Source: Hanstruepera ponticola
GTDB taxonomy: Bacteria; Bacteroidota; Bacteroidia; Flavobacteriales; Flavobacteriaceae
Length of the DNA stretch: 64,000 nucleotides
NCBI RefSeq assembly: GCF_012931685.1
Contig: NZ_JABANC010000007.1
Coordinates: 18,023 to 82,022, forward strand
Reading direction: 5' to 3'
How positions within the stretch are numbered: the stretch's first letter is position 1; every line of letters starts with the position of its first letter. Shown here piece after piece: positions 52,151 to 61,474 of the stretch. The position numbers and the translations under genes are program-made. A model generated the notes under the pieces. It saw nothing but the letters and a program-made list of their open reading frames with translations, did no database searches and was not told the DNA's origin.

Positions 52151-53839
52151 ATGAAAAAAGTAATAACAATCAAGATACTACTTGTTTTAGCAGTATCAGT
52201 CACGATGGTTGGTTGTAAAAGATCATCAAGCTCGAACAGCTCCAGAGCTACTGGTTGGGACATAAACTCCAGAGATGGAGGATTCCAATACAATACAAGT
52301 TTTAAAGGGCAAGAAGCTGCTCCTGGTCTTGTAATGGTTGAGGGTGGTACATTTACCATGGGTAAAGTTCAAGACGATGTTATGCATGATTGGAACAATA
52401 CACCAAACCAACAGCACGTGCAATCATTCTATATGGATGAAACTGAAGTTACCAATTTAATGTATTTAGAATACTTAGATTGGATTAAACGTGTTTACCC
52501 ACCGACTGAAGATAACTTTAGAAAAATTTACAATGGTGCACTTCCAGATACTTTAGTTTGGAGAAATCGTTTAGGTTATAATGAAGTTATGACTGAAAAC
52601 TATTTACGTCACCCTGGCTACCAAGATTATCCTGTAGTTGGCGTTAGTTGGATTCAAGCGGTTGAGTTTGCAAATTGGCGTTCAGACCGTGTAAATGAAA
52701 TGTATTTAGAAGATGCTGGCTATATTGTTAGAGATGCCAAACTAAATTCCGTTTCATCTGATGCCACATTTAGCACAGATACATATATCAATGCACCAAC
52801 CAAAGTGTATGGTGGTAATGATAGTATTACTAATCCAGATAATACTAGAAGACGTGTTCAAACTACTGCTTCTGGAGATACTATTAATGTATATGCTTCA
52901 AGAGAAACTGGAATAATTTCTCCAAAATACAGGCTCCCAACAGAGGCTGAATGGGAATATGCAGCATTGGGATTAACATCAATCAGAAATTACAATATAT
53001 ACAGAGGTCGTAAAAAATATCCTTGGGATGGACAGTATACACGTTCAGGAAAACGTAAAGTTCGTGGCGACCAATTAGCCAACTTTAAACAAGGAAAAGG
53101 AGATTACGGTGGAATTGCAGGCTGGTCTGATGATGGTGCCGATATTACAAATGCCGTCAAATCTTATGAACCTAATGATTATGGTTTATATGATATGGCT
53201 GGAAATGTGGCTGAATGGGTTGCTGATGTTTACAGACCAATTGTTGATGACGAATTCAACGATTTCAACTACTACCGTGGAAATGTATACTCAAAAAATG
53301 AATTGAATGAAGATGGTACAGTAAAAGTAGTTATGCCAGGTGAAATAGTATTTGATACCTTACCAAACGGTAAAGTAGTAGCTAGAGATCTTCCAGGTGA
53401 AATTGCTCAAGTTCCAGTTGACGAAGACGAAACTTACTTGAGAACTAATTTTGATAGAAGTGACAATAGAAACTTTAGAGATGGTGATCAAAGTTCTTCA
53501 CGTTATTACCGTGAGAGTTTTGGTGATGATGAAGAAGCTGTTGATGGCGAAAGAAATAGTGTTACAAGAAAAATGTACAACTCACCTAAACACAGTGTTG
53601 AAACTGACTCTTCGGGTCAACTTATAAGAGAATATGACAAGTCTGACAAACGTACTTCTTTAATAAATGATGAAGTTCGTGTTTACAAAGGAGGGTCATG
53701 GAAAGACAGAGAATATTGGTTAGATCCTGCTCAACGTCGTTATTTTCCTCAAGATATGGCTACAGATTATATTGGATTTAGATGCGCTATGTCTCGTGTA
53801 GGTTCAAAATCTGAAACTAAAAACAAGACAAAAAACTAA
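52151..53839 (+). CDS. gldJ: Gliding motility lipoprotein GldJ
   Basis: 562 aa from the second ATG (52151); an ATG two codons earlier is also possible. Lipoprotein signal with Cys22 (VTMVGCKRSSS). A formylglycine-generating-enzyme-like (SUMF1) fold is seen in GLVMVEGGTFTMG, FYMDETEVTN, YPVVGVSWIQAVEFANW and YRLPTEAEWEYAA, with the ending VYKGGSWKDREYW and YIGFRCAMS. This and the porV-porU neighbourhood match GldJ of Flavobacterium johnsoniae, needed for gliding and for stability of other Gld proteins. It is transcribed divergently from porU. Confidence 0.95.
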   Translation: MKKVITIKILLVLAVSVTMVGCKRSSSSNSSRATGWDINSRDGGFQYNTSFKGQEAAPGLVMVEGGTFTMGKVQDDVMHDWNNTPNQQHVQSFYMDETEVTNLMYLEYLDWIKRVYPPTEDNFRKIYNGALPDTLVWRNRLGYNEVMTENYLRHPGYQDYPVVGVSWIQAVEFANWRSDRVNEMYLEDAGYIVRDAKLNSVSSDATFSTDTYINAPTKVYGGNDSITNPDNTRRRVQTTASGDTINVYASRETGIISPKYRLPTEAEWEYAALGLTSIRNYNIYRGRKKYPWDGQYTRSGKRKVRGDQLANFKQGKGDYGGIAGWSDDGADITNAVKSYEPNDYGLYDMAGNVAEWVADVYRPIVDDEFNDFNYYRGNVYSKNELNEDGTVKVVMPGEIVFDTLPNGKVVARDLPGEIAQVPVDEDETYLRTNFDRSDNRNFRDGDQSSSRYYRESFGDDEEAVDGERNSVTRKMYNSPKHSVETDSSGQLIREYDKSDKRTSLINDEVRVYKGGSWKDREYWLDPAQRRYFPQDMATDYIGFRCAMSRVGSKSETKNKTKN

Positions 53840-53861
53840 AAGTTTTTTCAAATAAATTTAT

Positions 53862-53893
53862 AAGTCCTGACAATATTAGTCAGGACTTTTTTT
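53862..53893 (+). terminator. Terminator of gldJ
   Basis: AAGTCCTGAC (53862-53871) pairs with GTCAGGACTT (53879-53888), followed by a T-run ending at 53893. Confidence 0.9.
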
Positions 53894-53906
53894 ATACTTT
53901 TATTTT

Positions 53907-55196
53907 ATGAAGATAGATAGATTACATCAAAAATTTCTAGAGTGTGAATCTGTAAGCACAGACACTCGAAAGATTAATGAAAACTCCATGTTTTTTGCTT
54001 TAAAAGGCGAGAATTTTGACGGCAATAAATTCACCGAAGAAGCACTAAAAAAAGGTGCCAAATATGTTATTATAGATAACCCTGATTTTTATCACAACTC
54101 TCAAACAATTCTTGTAAATGATGTCTTAAAAACGCTTCAAGACATTGCCACATTTCACAGAAACTATTTAGGAACTAAAATCTTAGCTCTTACAGGTAGT
54201 AATGGAAAGACAACAACCAAAGAGCTAATAAATACCGTACTTTCAAAAAAACACAGAACGACAGCTACAATTGGCAATTTAAATAATCATATTGGTGTAC
54301 CATTAACGCTTTTATCAATGACTAAAGAAACCAAAATAGGCATTGTTGAAATGGGAGCCAATCACCAAAAGGAAATACAGTTCCTCTGTAATATTGCTTT
54401 ACCAGATTATGGCTATATCACTAACTTTGGTAAAGCCCATTTAGAAGGCTTTGGTGGAATTGCTGGTGTTATTAAAGGGAAATCTGAAATGTATGACCAT
54501 TTAATAGCTCATAATAAAACTATATTTGTCAATACGAATGATCCTATTCAATTAGAAAAAACCAAAAACGCTGAAACCGTTACTTTTGGAACAGATACTA
54601 ATAATGGTGATTATAAAATTAATCTATTGAACTCAAACCCATTTGTTACTCTTGAATTTGATACGATTAAAATTTCCAGCCAGCTCATTGGAGCTTATAA
54701 CTTCACCAATATTTCAGCAGCCATTACCATAGGTAGTTTTTTTAATATTTCAAAACAAGAAATAAAAGATGCTATAGAAACTTATGTGCCAAAAAACAAT
54801 CGTTCTCAAATAATTAGAAAAGGTAACAATAAAATTATCATGGATGCCTACAATGCAAACCCAACTAGTATGGAAGCTGCTCTTACAAATTTCAAAGATT
54901 TAAATGATTCTAATAAAATTGTCATTTTAGGTGATATGTTTGAATTAGGAACTGATGCTGTTTTTGAACACAAAAAGATAGTAGATTTGGTAAAAAACAT
55001 GGCATTTGAAGCCAGTTTTTTTGTGGGAGAAAATTTTTATCAGCATGAAAGTAAATATGAGAACATTGATTTTTTTAAATCTTTTGAAGATTTTAGAAAT
55101 CATGCGGAAAATTTAAAACTAAACATAATCAACGCTACACTATTAATTAAAGGATCCAGAGGCATGGCATTGGAGCGCGTGTTGGATTTGATATAA
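53907..55196 (+). CDS. murF: UDP-MurNAc-tripeptide-D-Ala-D-Ala ligase
   Basis: 429 aa. N-terminal domain binding UDP (VSTDTRKINENSMFFALKGENFDGNKF), ATP loop LALTGSNGKTTTKELI (about 91-106), EMGANHQKEI and TNFGKAHLEGFGG, then the C-terminal ligase domain with DAYNANPTSMEAAL and LGDMFELG. It adds D-Ala-D-Ala to the peptidoglycan precursor. It starts 13 bases after the gldJ terminator, so its promoter must overlap the gldJ end or it depends on read-through. Confidence 0.95.
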   Translation: MKIDRLHQKFLECESVSTDTRKINENSMFFALKGENFDGNKFTEEALKKGAKYVIIDNPDFYHNSQTILVNDVLKTLQDIATFHRNYLGTKILALTGSNGKTTTKELINTVLSKKHRTTATIGNLNNHIGVPLTLLSMTKETKIGIVEMGANHQKEIQFLCNIALPDYGYITNFGKAHLEGFGGIAGVIKGKSEMYDHLIAHNKTIFVNTNDPIQLEKTKNAETVTFGTDTNNGDYKINLLNSNPFVTLEFDTIKISSQLIGAYNFTNISAAITIGSFFNISKQEIKDAIETYVPKNNRSQIIRKGNNKIIMDAYNANPTSMEAALTNFKDLNDSNKIVILGDMFELGTDAVFEHKKIVDLVKNMAFEASFFVGENFYQHESKYENIDFFKSFEDFRNHAENLKLNIINATLLIKGSRGMALERVLDLI

Positions 55197-55215
55197 AAGA
55201 AAAGTAAAATAGCAC

Positions 55216-55252
55216 AAAAAAAGCCCTGCACAAATTCATGTAGGGCTTTTTT
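55216..55252. terminator. Bidirectional terminator between murF and tRNA-Val
   Basis: AGCCCTGCA (55222-55230) pairs with TGTAGGGCT (55239-55247) with one wobble pair. A-run on the left and T-run on the right allow use by murF (+) and the tRNA unit (-). Confidence 0.85.
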
Positions 55253-55253
55253 G

Positions 55254-55328
55254 TGGGTCATACTGGATTCGAACCAGTGACTTCTACCCTGTCAAGGTAA
55301 CACTCTGAACCAACTGAGTTAATGACCC
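55254..55328 (-). tRNA. tRNA-Val (anticodon GAC)
   Basis: 75 bases. Acceptor GGGTCAT pairs with ATGACCC; the anticodon loop is TTGACAG with GAC, reading codon GUC/GUU; the T-arm CTGG-TTCGAAT-CCAG is intact. Discriminator A; CCA is not encoded. Terminators lie on both sides. Confidence 0.93.
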
Positions 55329-55335
55329 AAAATAA

Positions 55336-55360
55336 AAAAGTCCGTTCGAAACGGACTTTT
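55336..55360 (-). terminator. Terminator between the two tRNA-Val genes
   Basis: AAAAGTCCGTT (55336-55346) and AACGGACTTTT (55350-55360) form an 11-base-pair stem with a 3-base loop; on the minus strand T residues follow. Confidence 0.8.
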
Positions 55361-55361
55361 G

Positions 55362-55436
55362 TGGGCGATGAGGGATTCGAACCCCCGACCCCCTCGGTGT
55401 AAACGAGGTGCTCTGAACCAACTGAGCTAATCGCCC
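55362..55436 (-). tRNA. tRNA-Val (anticodon TAC)
   Basis: 75 bases. Acceptor GGGCGAT pairs with ATCGCCC; anticodon stem CCTCG/CGAGG with loop TTTACAC gives UAC, reading GUA/GUG; the D- and T-arms are intact. CCA is not encoded. Confidence 0.94.
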
Positions 55437-55451
55437 TCTGTAATTGGATTG

Positions 55452-55480
55452 CAAATATAAAGTAGTTTTTTTTACTGCAA
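55452..55480 (-). promoter_or_regulatory. Promoter of the tRNA-Val genes
   Basis: Minus strand: TTG (55480-55478), 18 bases, TATATTTG (55459-55452). The tRNA begins 16 bases after the -7 element. Good match to the flavobacterial consensus. Confidence 0.6.
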
Positions 55481-55500
55481 AACTTTTTTTGCGAAAAAAA

Positions 55501-56718
55501 TTAAATAATTTCAGCTACTACAAAAGTACTACCTCCAACATAAATTAAATCATCAATACTAGCTGTTTCTTTTGCTTTATTTAAAGCTTCGTTAACGCTA
55601 TTGCAAACTTCTCCAAAATAACCATTTACCTTCAATTCTTTTGCGAGAATATCAGCATCTAATCCCCTAGGGACATCTGGTTTACAAAAAAAATAATAAG
55701 CTTGTTTGGGAAGTAAACCAACCAATGCATTTAAGTCCTTGTCGTTCACAACTCCAAATACCATAAATAATTTATTAAATTTTTCTGTCATCAATTGCTT
55801 CATCACAATTTCCAGTCCTTCTTTATTATGAGCTGTATCACAAATAACTTTGGGCTTTTCTTGTAATGTTTGCCAACGGCCCAGTAAACCCGTATTTTTA
55901 ACCGTATTCAGTAAACCTCTTTTTAAATTGACTTTTGAAATGTTAAAATCAAGCGTATTTAAAACTTCAACTGTCTTAACAACTGCTTTGATATTAGCTT
56001 GCTGGTAAGCACCTTTTAAATCTGATTGATAGTTTGAGACACTTTCTTTATCCACAAAAAATATAGGTGCATTTTTCTCCTTTGCTATTTGTCTAAAAAC
56101 GTGTTCCGTTTGTTTACGCCATTCTCCAAGGACAACAGGTGTGTTTTGTTTTATTATTCCTGCTTTTTCAAAAGCAATTTTTTCCAATGTATTTCCCAAA
56201 AATTGTATATGATCAAAACCAATATTAGTAATTACCGACACTTTAGGATTAATAATATTAGTTGAATCTAATCTTCCTCCCAATCCGACTTCAATAACAG
56301 CTATATCAACATCTTGTTTAGCGAAATAGTCAAAGGCCATTCCTGATGTCATTTCAAAAAAAGACAAATGATTGTTATTTAAAAAAGATTTATTTCGTTT
56401 TATAAAACCCATAACAAAGTGCTTACTAACCATTTGGCCATTCACTTTAATGCGTTCCCTAAAATCCTTTAAATGAGGTGAAGTAAACAAGCCTACTTTT
56501 AAACCCGATTCTTGTAATATAGAAGCCAACATGTGGCTAGTAGAACCTTTACCATTGGTACCAGCTACATGAATGAATTTTATTCTTTCTTGAGGATTAT
56601 TGAGATGTTTAGCCAGATTAACGGAATTGCTTAAATCTGCCTTGTAAGCCGATTTACCTTGTCTTTGATACATTGGAAGTTTAGAAAACATCCACTTTAT
56701 AGTATCTTGGTATGTCAT
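55501..56718 (-). CDS. folC: Folylpolyglutamate/dihydrofolate synthase
   Basis: 405 aa, Mur-ligase fold. ATP loop FIHVAGTNGKGSTSHMLAS (about 49-67), LFTSPHLKDFRERIKVNG, EVGLGGRLDSTNII, TNIGFDHIQFLGNT, and the C-terminal VICDTAHNKEGLEI. It adds glutamate to folates and/or forms dihydrofolate. It is the last gene of a leftward operon behind exbB, exbD and a TonB-like gene (3-base spacing). Confidence 0.94.
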   Translation of the reverse strand: MTYQDTIKWMFSKLPMYQRQGKSAYKADLSNSVNLAKHLNNPQERIKFIHVAGTNGKGSTSHMLASILQESGLKVGLFTSPHLKDFRERIKVNGQMVSKHFVMGFIKRNKSFLNNNHLSFFEMTSGMAFDYFAKQDVDIAVIEVGLGGRLDSTNIINPKVSVITNIGFDHIQFLGNTLEKIAFEKAGIIKQNTPVVLGEWRKQTEHVFRQIAKEKNAPIFFVDKESVSNYQSDLKGAYQQANIKAVVKTVEVLNTLDFNISKVNLKRGLLNTVKNTGLLGRWQTLQEKPKVICDTAHNKEGLEIVMKQLMTEKFNKLFMVFGVVNDKDLNALVGLLPKQAYYFFCKPDVPRGLDADILAKELKVNGYFGEVCNSVNEALNKAKETASIDDLIYVGGSTFVVAEII

Positions 56719-56721
56719 GGA

Positions 56722-57606
56722 TTATTGACCTAAACTAAAATTAACTTCTACCCAACCAATTTGCGTTTGAGGAGCTTTTGAATCGGGAGGCCACTTATGT
56801 GAAAGTGCTGTTTTTTTGGCTGCTTCAAATAAACATGAATCACCAGTTGTACCTCTTTTACCTGGAATTGCTTTTATGACCTTTCCGTCCCTATTAACAT
56901 GTATCTCAACTACAACTCTGCCTTCTTCTTGACAATCAGGAATAACTTTATTGAAAGTAGCCCTTCCTCTTCCTCCTAATCCGTAACCTTTACCACCAGA
57001 ACCACTTCCTGGGTCACCAAAATAGCTTGGCGCATAAGGATCACCATCTAATTGTCCTTTATCACCTGGCGAATTGTCATTACCTTCACCTCCAGTTTCA
57101 GCACCTTCAGATTTGCTCACACCTCCTATTAAGGCATCAAGCTTTTTCTTTTTGGCTTCTTGTTCTGCTTTTTGTTTGGCAATTCTATCAGCTTCTGCCT
57201 TGGCTTTGGCATCTGCCTCAGCTTTGGCTTTTCTATCAGCTTCTAATTTAGCATTTCGTTCAGTTTCTTTTTGTTTTTTGATAGCTATGGCTTCCTCGTT
57301 AGCTTGAGTTAAAACATCTTCAGATTTTATTTTTTCAGAAGCGGCAGGTTCTGGAATTGCTTTTTCTGGTTCAGAAACCTCTTCTATAGGCTTTTGTATT
57401 TCTCTTGGCTCTGACTTAATAGGTTTTTTAGGCTGAATATTACCTTGTCCAACAGGACTGTTTCCAAAGTTAACAGCAACACCATATTCAATGGGCGGAT
57501 CCATATAAGGTGGACCAACAACAAACAATAACAATAACAAAATGACAACGATTAACGTTGTTATTTTTGCTGAATTACGTTCATGTTTGGTCTCAAAATA
57601 CTTCAT
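56722..57606 (-). CDS. TonB family energy-transducing protein
   Basis: 294 aa. One N-terminal membrane helix (about 15-33, TTLIVVILLLLLFVVGP), a Pro/Glu-rich stretch (KPIKSEPREIQKPIEEVSEPEK), a long charged helix with AEADRKAKAEADAKAKAE, a Gly-rich segment (GSGSGGKGYGLGGRGR), then a TonB_C-like domain (EGRVVVEIHVNRDGKVIKAI, KTALSHKWPPDSKAPQ). It would span the periplasm and transmit energy from ExbBD to outer-membrane receptors. A TolA-like role is an alternative given the charged helix. Confidence 0.85.
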   Translation of the reverse strand: MKYFETKHERNSAKITTLIVVILLLLLFVVGPPYMDPPIEYGVAVNFGNSPVGQGNIQPKKPIKSEPREIQKPIEEVSEPEKAIPEPAASEKIKSEDVLTQANEEAIAIKKQKETERNAKLEADRKAKAEADAKAKAEADRIAKQKAEQEAKKKKLDALIGGVSKSEGAETGGEGNDNSPGDKGQLDGDPYAPSYFGDPGSGSGGKGYGLGGRGRATFNKVIPDCQEEGRVVVEIHVNRDGKVIKAIPGKRGTTGDSCLFEAAKKTALSHKWPPDSKAPQTQIGWVEVNFSLGQ

Positions 57607-57607
57607 T

Positions 57608-58000
57608 CTAATTAGGCTTAACTGCTAAAATGACTTTTATTTTATTTCTATTAGCAATATCCATCACCTTAACAACATTATCTACTGGTACGGTTTTTTC
57701 GGCTCTTAATACAACAGTGGGATTTTCTTGATTTGATAATGAATTTAACAACTCGCTTTCTAGAACACTCTCTCCAACTAGTTTTTCATCAATATAATAA
57801 CGTAAGTCTTTGGTTATACTTACAGCAACTGATTTTTTGTTTTCAGTTTTACCATTGGCATTTGGTAAAAGAATATCAATGGCACTAGTAGTTACCAAAG
57901 TAGATGCAATCATAAAAAATATAAGCAGTAAGAAAACAATATCAGTCATAGAAGACATATTGAATTCTGGTGTTACTTTATTTCTTCCTCTGATATTCAT
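57608..58000 (-). CDS. exbD: ExbD/TolR family protein
   Basis: 130 aa. Short cytoplasmic start, one membrane helix at about 18-37 (MTDIVFLLLIFFMIASTLV) with the functional Asp (SMTDIVF), then a periplasmic domain (IDILLPNANGKTE, VVLRAEKTVPVDNVVKVMDIANR). Partner of ExbB; uses proton motive force. One base separates it from the genes on both sides, so the operon is compact. Confidence 0.92.
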   Translation of the reverse strand: MNIRGRNKVTPEFNMSSMTDIVFLLLIFFMIASTLVTTSAIDILLPNANGKTENKKSVAVSITKDLRYYIDEKLVGESVLESELLNSLSNQENPTVVLRAEKTVPVDNVVKVMDIANRNKIKVILAVKPN

Positions 58001-58001
58001 A

Positions 58002-58703
58002 TTATATAGGTTCGTTTAAGTGATCTAGAAACTCCAACGAGTGGGCTTCCATTTGATAAACCACCTTGTTTGTTTTAACTACCAAATGATTGTAAGCTAT
58101 ATAAGCCACAATACCAACAATTAAACCGGCTACCGTTGTAGTCATGGCAGTATATAAACCACTGGCTAATACATCCATTTGAATAGTTCCTCCTGCATTC
58201 GCTAACTCAAATATTGCCAATATCATACCAATTACTGTACCTAAGAACCCAATCATGGGAGCAGCACCTGAAATGGTTGCCAGCATACTCACGTTTTTCT
58301 CTAAACCATAAATTTCTAATCGACCAGCATTTTCTATAGCTGTATTGATATCCTCTAATGGCTTTCCAATTCTGGTGATGCCTTTGTTTATGAGTCTAGA
58401 AACTGGTGAATTTACTTGGGCGCAAAGCATTTGAGCAGAATCAATTTTACCATTACTAACATGGTCTTTTATTTGATTCATAAAATTATTATCAATTTTT
58501 GAGGCAGCTTTTATAGCAAAAAGTCTTTCGAAATATATATATGAGGCTACTATTAATAAAACAAATAATAATAATATTATTAGCATTCCTGCTGTTCCAC
58601 CACTCGTAATTAATTCAATGATAGATAATGTTTTTTCAACTGATTCACCATCTGTTAATACTTCAGAGCCATCTTGAACTTCTTGAATTATTGTATTTAT
58701 CAT
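58002..58703 (-). CDS. exbB: ExbB/TolQ/MotA family proton channel
   Basis: 233 aa. Membrane helices at about 38-58 (GMLIILLLFVLLIVASYIYF), about 145-165 (GAAPMIGFLGTVIGMILAIFEL) and about 185-205 (GLYTAMTTTVAGLIVGIVAYIAY). GFLGTVIGMI and TTTVAGLIVG are typical of the family. The N-terminal 35 residues are acidic. Forms the channel with ExbD and begins the exbB-exbD-tonB-folC operon. Confidence 0.93.
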   Translation of the reverse strand: MINTIIQEVQDGSEVLTDGESVEKTLSIIELITSGGTAGMLIILLLFVLLIVASYIYFERLFAIKAASKIDNNFMNQIKDHVSNGKIDSAQMLCAQVNSPVSRLINKGITRIGKPLEDINTAIENAGRLEIYGLEKNVSMLATISGAAPMIGFLGTVIGMILAIFELANAGGTIQMDVLASGLYTAMTTTVAGLIVGIVAYIAYNHLVVKTNKVVYQMEAHSLEFLDHLNEPI

Positions 58704-58719
58704 ACTAATTATGTTGTTT

Positions 58720-58727
58720 CAAATTTA
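58720..58727 (-). promoter_or_regulatory. -7 promoter element of the exbB operon
   Basis: Minus strand TAAATTTG, match to TAnnTTTG, 16 bases before the ATG at 58703. No TTG at -33. Confidence 0.4.
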
Positions 58728-58755
58728 TAACGACTTATTTATAACTAAATTATAT

Positions 58756-60147
58756 CTAAAAGATTGTTCTTGTAAACATAAATGCGACAGCTCCTACCAG
58801 AAAACCAACAAGTGCCAACCAAGAAATCTTTTTTAAATACCAGAAAAAATCAATTTTTTCCATTCCCATGGCAACTACACCTGCAGCCGAGCCTATAATT
58901 AACATACTTCCTCCAGTACCTGCAGAATAAGCAATAAAATGCCATAATTCATTATCCATAGGCACAGAGAACATGCCTAAACTAGCTGCTACAAGAGGAA
59001 CATTATCAATTACCGCTGAACCAACTCCCAATAACAATACAACCAAATCCGAAACACCCTCATGGTGCAGTTCCGTACCTAACATAGGCATATTCTCTTG
59101 TAATGAGGTAGCAAAACCAAATAATATACCTAAAGACTCTAATGCAGCTACAGCCATTAAAATTCCTAAAAAGAATAAAATACTGGGCATTTCAATTCTA
59201 GACAATGAATGATGTACTGGACTATGCGCACTGTGCGCATCACTTTCGGTTGAGTCTAATTCTGTTAAACTAAACTTTGAGGAACTGTATATTTCAGCAA
59301 AAACGGCTACAACACCAAGTGCCAACATCATACCCACATAAGGTGGTAAATGTGTCACTGTTTTAAAAATTGGTACTGAAACAATACCTCCTAATCCCAA
59401 GTATAACATGGTTGAACTATAACGACTCTTTGGTTTTTCATCTTGTTCAGAATGTTCAAGTTGACCTTTGAACGCGGGCAAAAAAGATGCGATAAAAAAC
59501 GGTACTAGCATACATAGTAGAGAAGGAATAAACAAGTAAATGAACAAATGTCCTGTTGAAACCTTTTTACCTATCCATAACATAGTCGTTGTTACATCTC
59601 CAATTGGTGACCAAGCTCCACCAGCATTTGCCGCAATAATAATTAATCCTGCATACCAAATTCTAACATTTCTGTCCGGAACAATTTTTTGAAGTATAGA
59701 AATAAGTACAATGGTTGCAGTTAAATTATCTATTATAGCTGATAAGAAAAATGCCAAAAAACCAAATATCCAGAGAATTCTTCGTTTACTTTTTGTTTTG
59801 ATAAAAGATTTTATTGTTGAAAATCCATCAAAATAATCAATAATTTCAACGATAGTCATGGCACCTAACAAGAACACCAAAATTTCAGCAGTTTTTCCCA
59901 GATGATGCAACAATGTTTCTTCCATTAGATGCATTTTTTCTTCATGGTCTAGCAGTCCAAAATTTTCCAATAATGTATGCTTTGCTGAATCAAACCATTG
60001 TGGAAAATGCTCTAACCCTAAAGCTATTAAAGCCCAACACAAGGACATCATGACCAGAGCAGGAATTAATTTATCAATTTTTAAATTATGTTCAAGTGTT
60101 ATGGCAAGATAGCCTACAACAAATACAATTATAATTAATGATTCCAT
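58756..60147 (-). CDS. nhaD: Sodium/proton antiporter NhaD
   Basis: 463 aa with about 11 or 12 membrane helices. Family features: LEHNLKIDKLIPALVMM, LDATLVLISIL-like IDNLTATIVLISIL, ANAGGAWSPIGDVTTTMLWIGKKVS, and VGSAVIDNVPLVAASLGM. NhaD exports Na+ for protons, consistent with a marine or halotolerant life. It starts 11 bases after the stop of the dehydrogenase gene and may share its transcript. Confidence 0.93.
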   Translation of the reverse strand: MESLIIIVFVVGYLAITLEHNLKIDKLIPALVMMSLCWALIALGLEHFPQWFDSAKHTLLENFGLLDHEEKMHLMEETLLHHLGKTAEILVFLLGAMTIVEIIDYFDGFSTIKSFIKTKSKRRILWIFGFLAFFLSAIIDNLTATIVLISILQKIVPDRNVRIWYAGLIIIAANAGGAWSPIGDVTTTMLWIGKKVSTGHLFIYLFIPSLLCMLVPFFIASFLPAFKGQLEHSEQDEKPKSRYSSTMLYLGLGGIVSVPIFKTVTHLPPYVGMMLALGVVAVFAEIYSSSKFSLTELDSTESDAHSAHSPVHHSLSRIEMPSILFFLGILMAVAALESLGILFGFATSLQENMPMLGTELHHEGVSDLVVLLLGVGSAVIDNVPLVAASLGMFSVPMDNELWHFIAYSAGTGGSMLIIGSAAGVVAMGMEKIDFFWYLKKISWLALVGFLVGAVAFMFTRTIF

Positions 60148-60158
60148 ATAGTTTTCTT

Positions 60159-61385
60159 TTAAATTAACTGCCCTAAAGCAATTTCAAATGCGGTTTTACT
60201 TATTTCTGTTTTAAATTGACTTTGTTCATTAACTTTTTGCAAAGCTTTTTTAATAATTTTAGACGTGTCATTAAAAATGGCTTCATCAGTCATTTGAACC
60301 TTTCTTTCCATGAAATATGCAAATACGCGTGCCATACCACAATTTGATATAAAATCTGGTATCAGACTCACTTTTCCATCAGTATATTCCATAATAGGAC
60401 CAAAAAATATTTCCTTATCTGCAAATGGCACGTTAGCACCGCAAGAAATGACTTCCAATCCACTTCCTATCATTTCATCAATCTGATTTTTGGTAATCAA
60501 TCTTGAAGCTGCGCATGGCATAAAAACTTCAGTTTCCAGTGACCAAATTCGTTTATTCATTTCCTCAAAAGGAATTAAATTTTCAGCTGATAGGGTATTT
60601 CCGTTTTTGTTTAGGAACAAGTCCGTGATTTCTTCAAAGGAAAATCCATCTTCTTTAATCAATCCTCCTGCAATGTCAATTATACCAACTACTTTTGCTC
60701 CCATTTTCGAAATATAGAATGCAGCGGCCGAACCGACATTTCCGAAACCCTGAACAACAACACGTTTATCTTTTATGTTACCTCCATAAATATCATAGTA
60801 ATGCTTGACAGCTTCGGCCACACCAAAACCTGTTATCATATCAGCAACTGTATATTTTAGTGCAACACTAGGAGAATAGTTAGGGTTTTCGATAACTTTG
60901 ATAACACCTTGTCTTAATTGACCTATACGATTTATCTTATCGGCTTGAGAAGGCTTAAAATGGCCTTCAAAAACACCTTCTTGTGGGTGCCAAACACCAC
61001 TTTCTTCAGTTATAGGAATAACTTCATGTATTTCATCAACATTCAAATCACCACCAGTACCATAATAACTTTTTAAAAGTGGTGAAACAGCTTTATACCA
61101 TCGTTCTAAAACACCTTTCTTTCTTGGGTCTTTTGGGTCAAAATTAATACCAGATTTAGCGCCTCCTATGGATGGACCTGAAACTGTAAACTTAACTTCC
61201 ATGGTTTTAGCTAACGACAGTACTTCGTTCATATCTAGCCCTTTTCGCATTCTAGTTCCTCCTCCTGCGGCACCACCTCTTAATGAGTTTATTACTGTCC
61301 AGCCTTCAGCTTCGGTCTCTGGGTCTTTCCAATTAAATACAATTTCGGGTTCTTTTTTCTCATACTTATGAAGTAAGTCTTTCAT
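60159..61385 (-). CDS. Glu/Leu/Phe/Val dehydrogenase (probable glutamate dehydrogenase)
   Basis: 408 aa. The N-terminal substrate domain has LRGGAAGGGTRMRKGLDMNEVLSLA and KFTVSGPSIGGAKSGINFDP (substrate Lys residues), with GTGGDLNVDE. The NAD(P) domain has VVQGFGNVGSAAAFY. The C-terminal SCGANVPFAD matches the superfamily. Reversible deamination of an amino acid is certain in kind; glutamate is a guess, since leucine dehydrogenase-like members look similar. First gene of a possible pair with nhaD. Confidence 0.88.
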   Translation of the reverse strand: MKDLLHKYEKKEPEIVFNWKDPETEAEGWTVINSLRGGAAGGGTRMRKGLDMNEVLSLAKTMEVKFTVSGPSIGGAKSGINFDPKDPRKKGVLERWYKAVSPLLKSYYGTGGDLNVDEIHEVIPITEESGVWHPQEGVFEGHFKPSQADKINRIGQLRQGVIKVIENPNYSPSVALKYTVADMITGFGVAEAVKHYYDIYGGNIKDKRVVVQGFGNVGSAAAFYISKMGAKVVGIIDIAGGLIKEDGFSFEEITDLFLNKNGNTLSAENLIPFEEMNKRIWSLETEVFMPCAASRLITKNQIDEMIGSGLEVISCGANVPFADKEIFFGPIMEYTDGKVSLIPDFISNCGMARVFAYFMERKVQMTDEAIFNDTSKIIKKALQKVNEQSQFKTEISKTAFEIALGQLI

Positions 61386-61427
61386 TTATTTGATGGTATT
61401 TAATTTCTTTAGTCAGTTTGAATTCAA

Positions 61428-61435
61428 CAAATATA
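61428..61435 (-). promoter_or_regulatory. -7 promoter element of the dehydrogenase-nhaD unit
   Basis: Minus strand TATATTTG, full match to TAnnTTTG, 42 bases before the ATG. No TTG at -33. Confidence 0.4.
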
Positions 61436-61474
61436 AAAAACTATAAAGCCTTAAATATTAATTTTACAATAATT

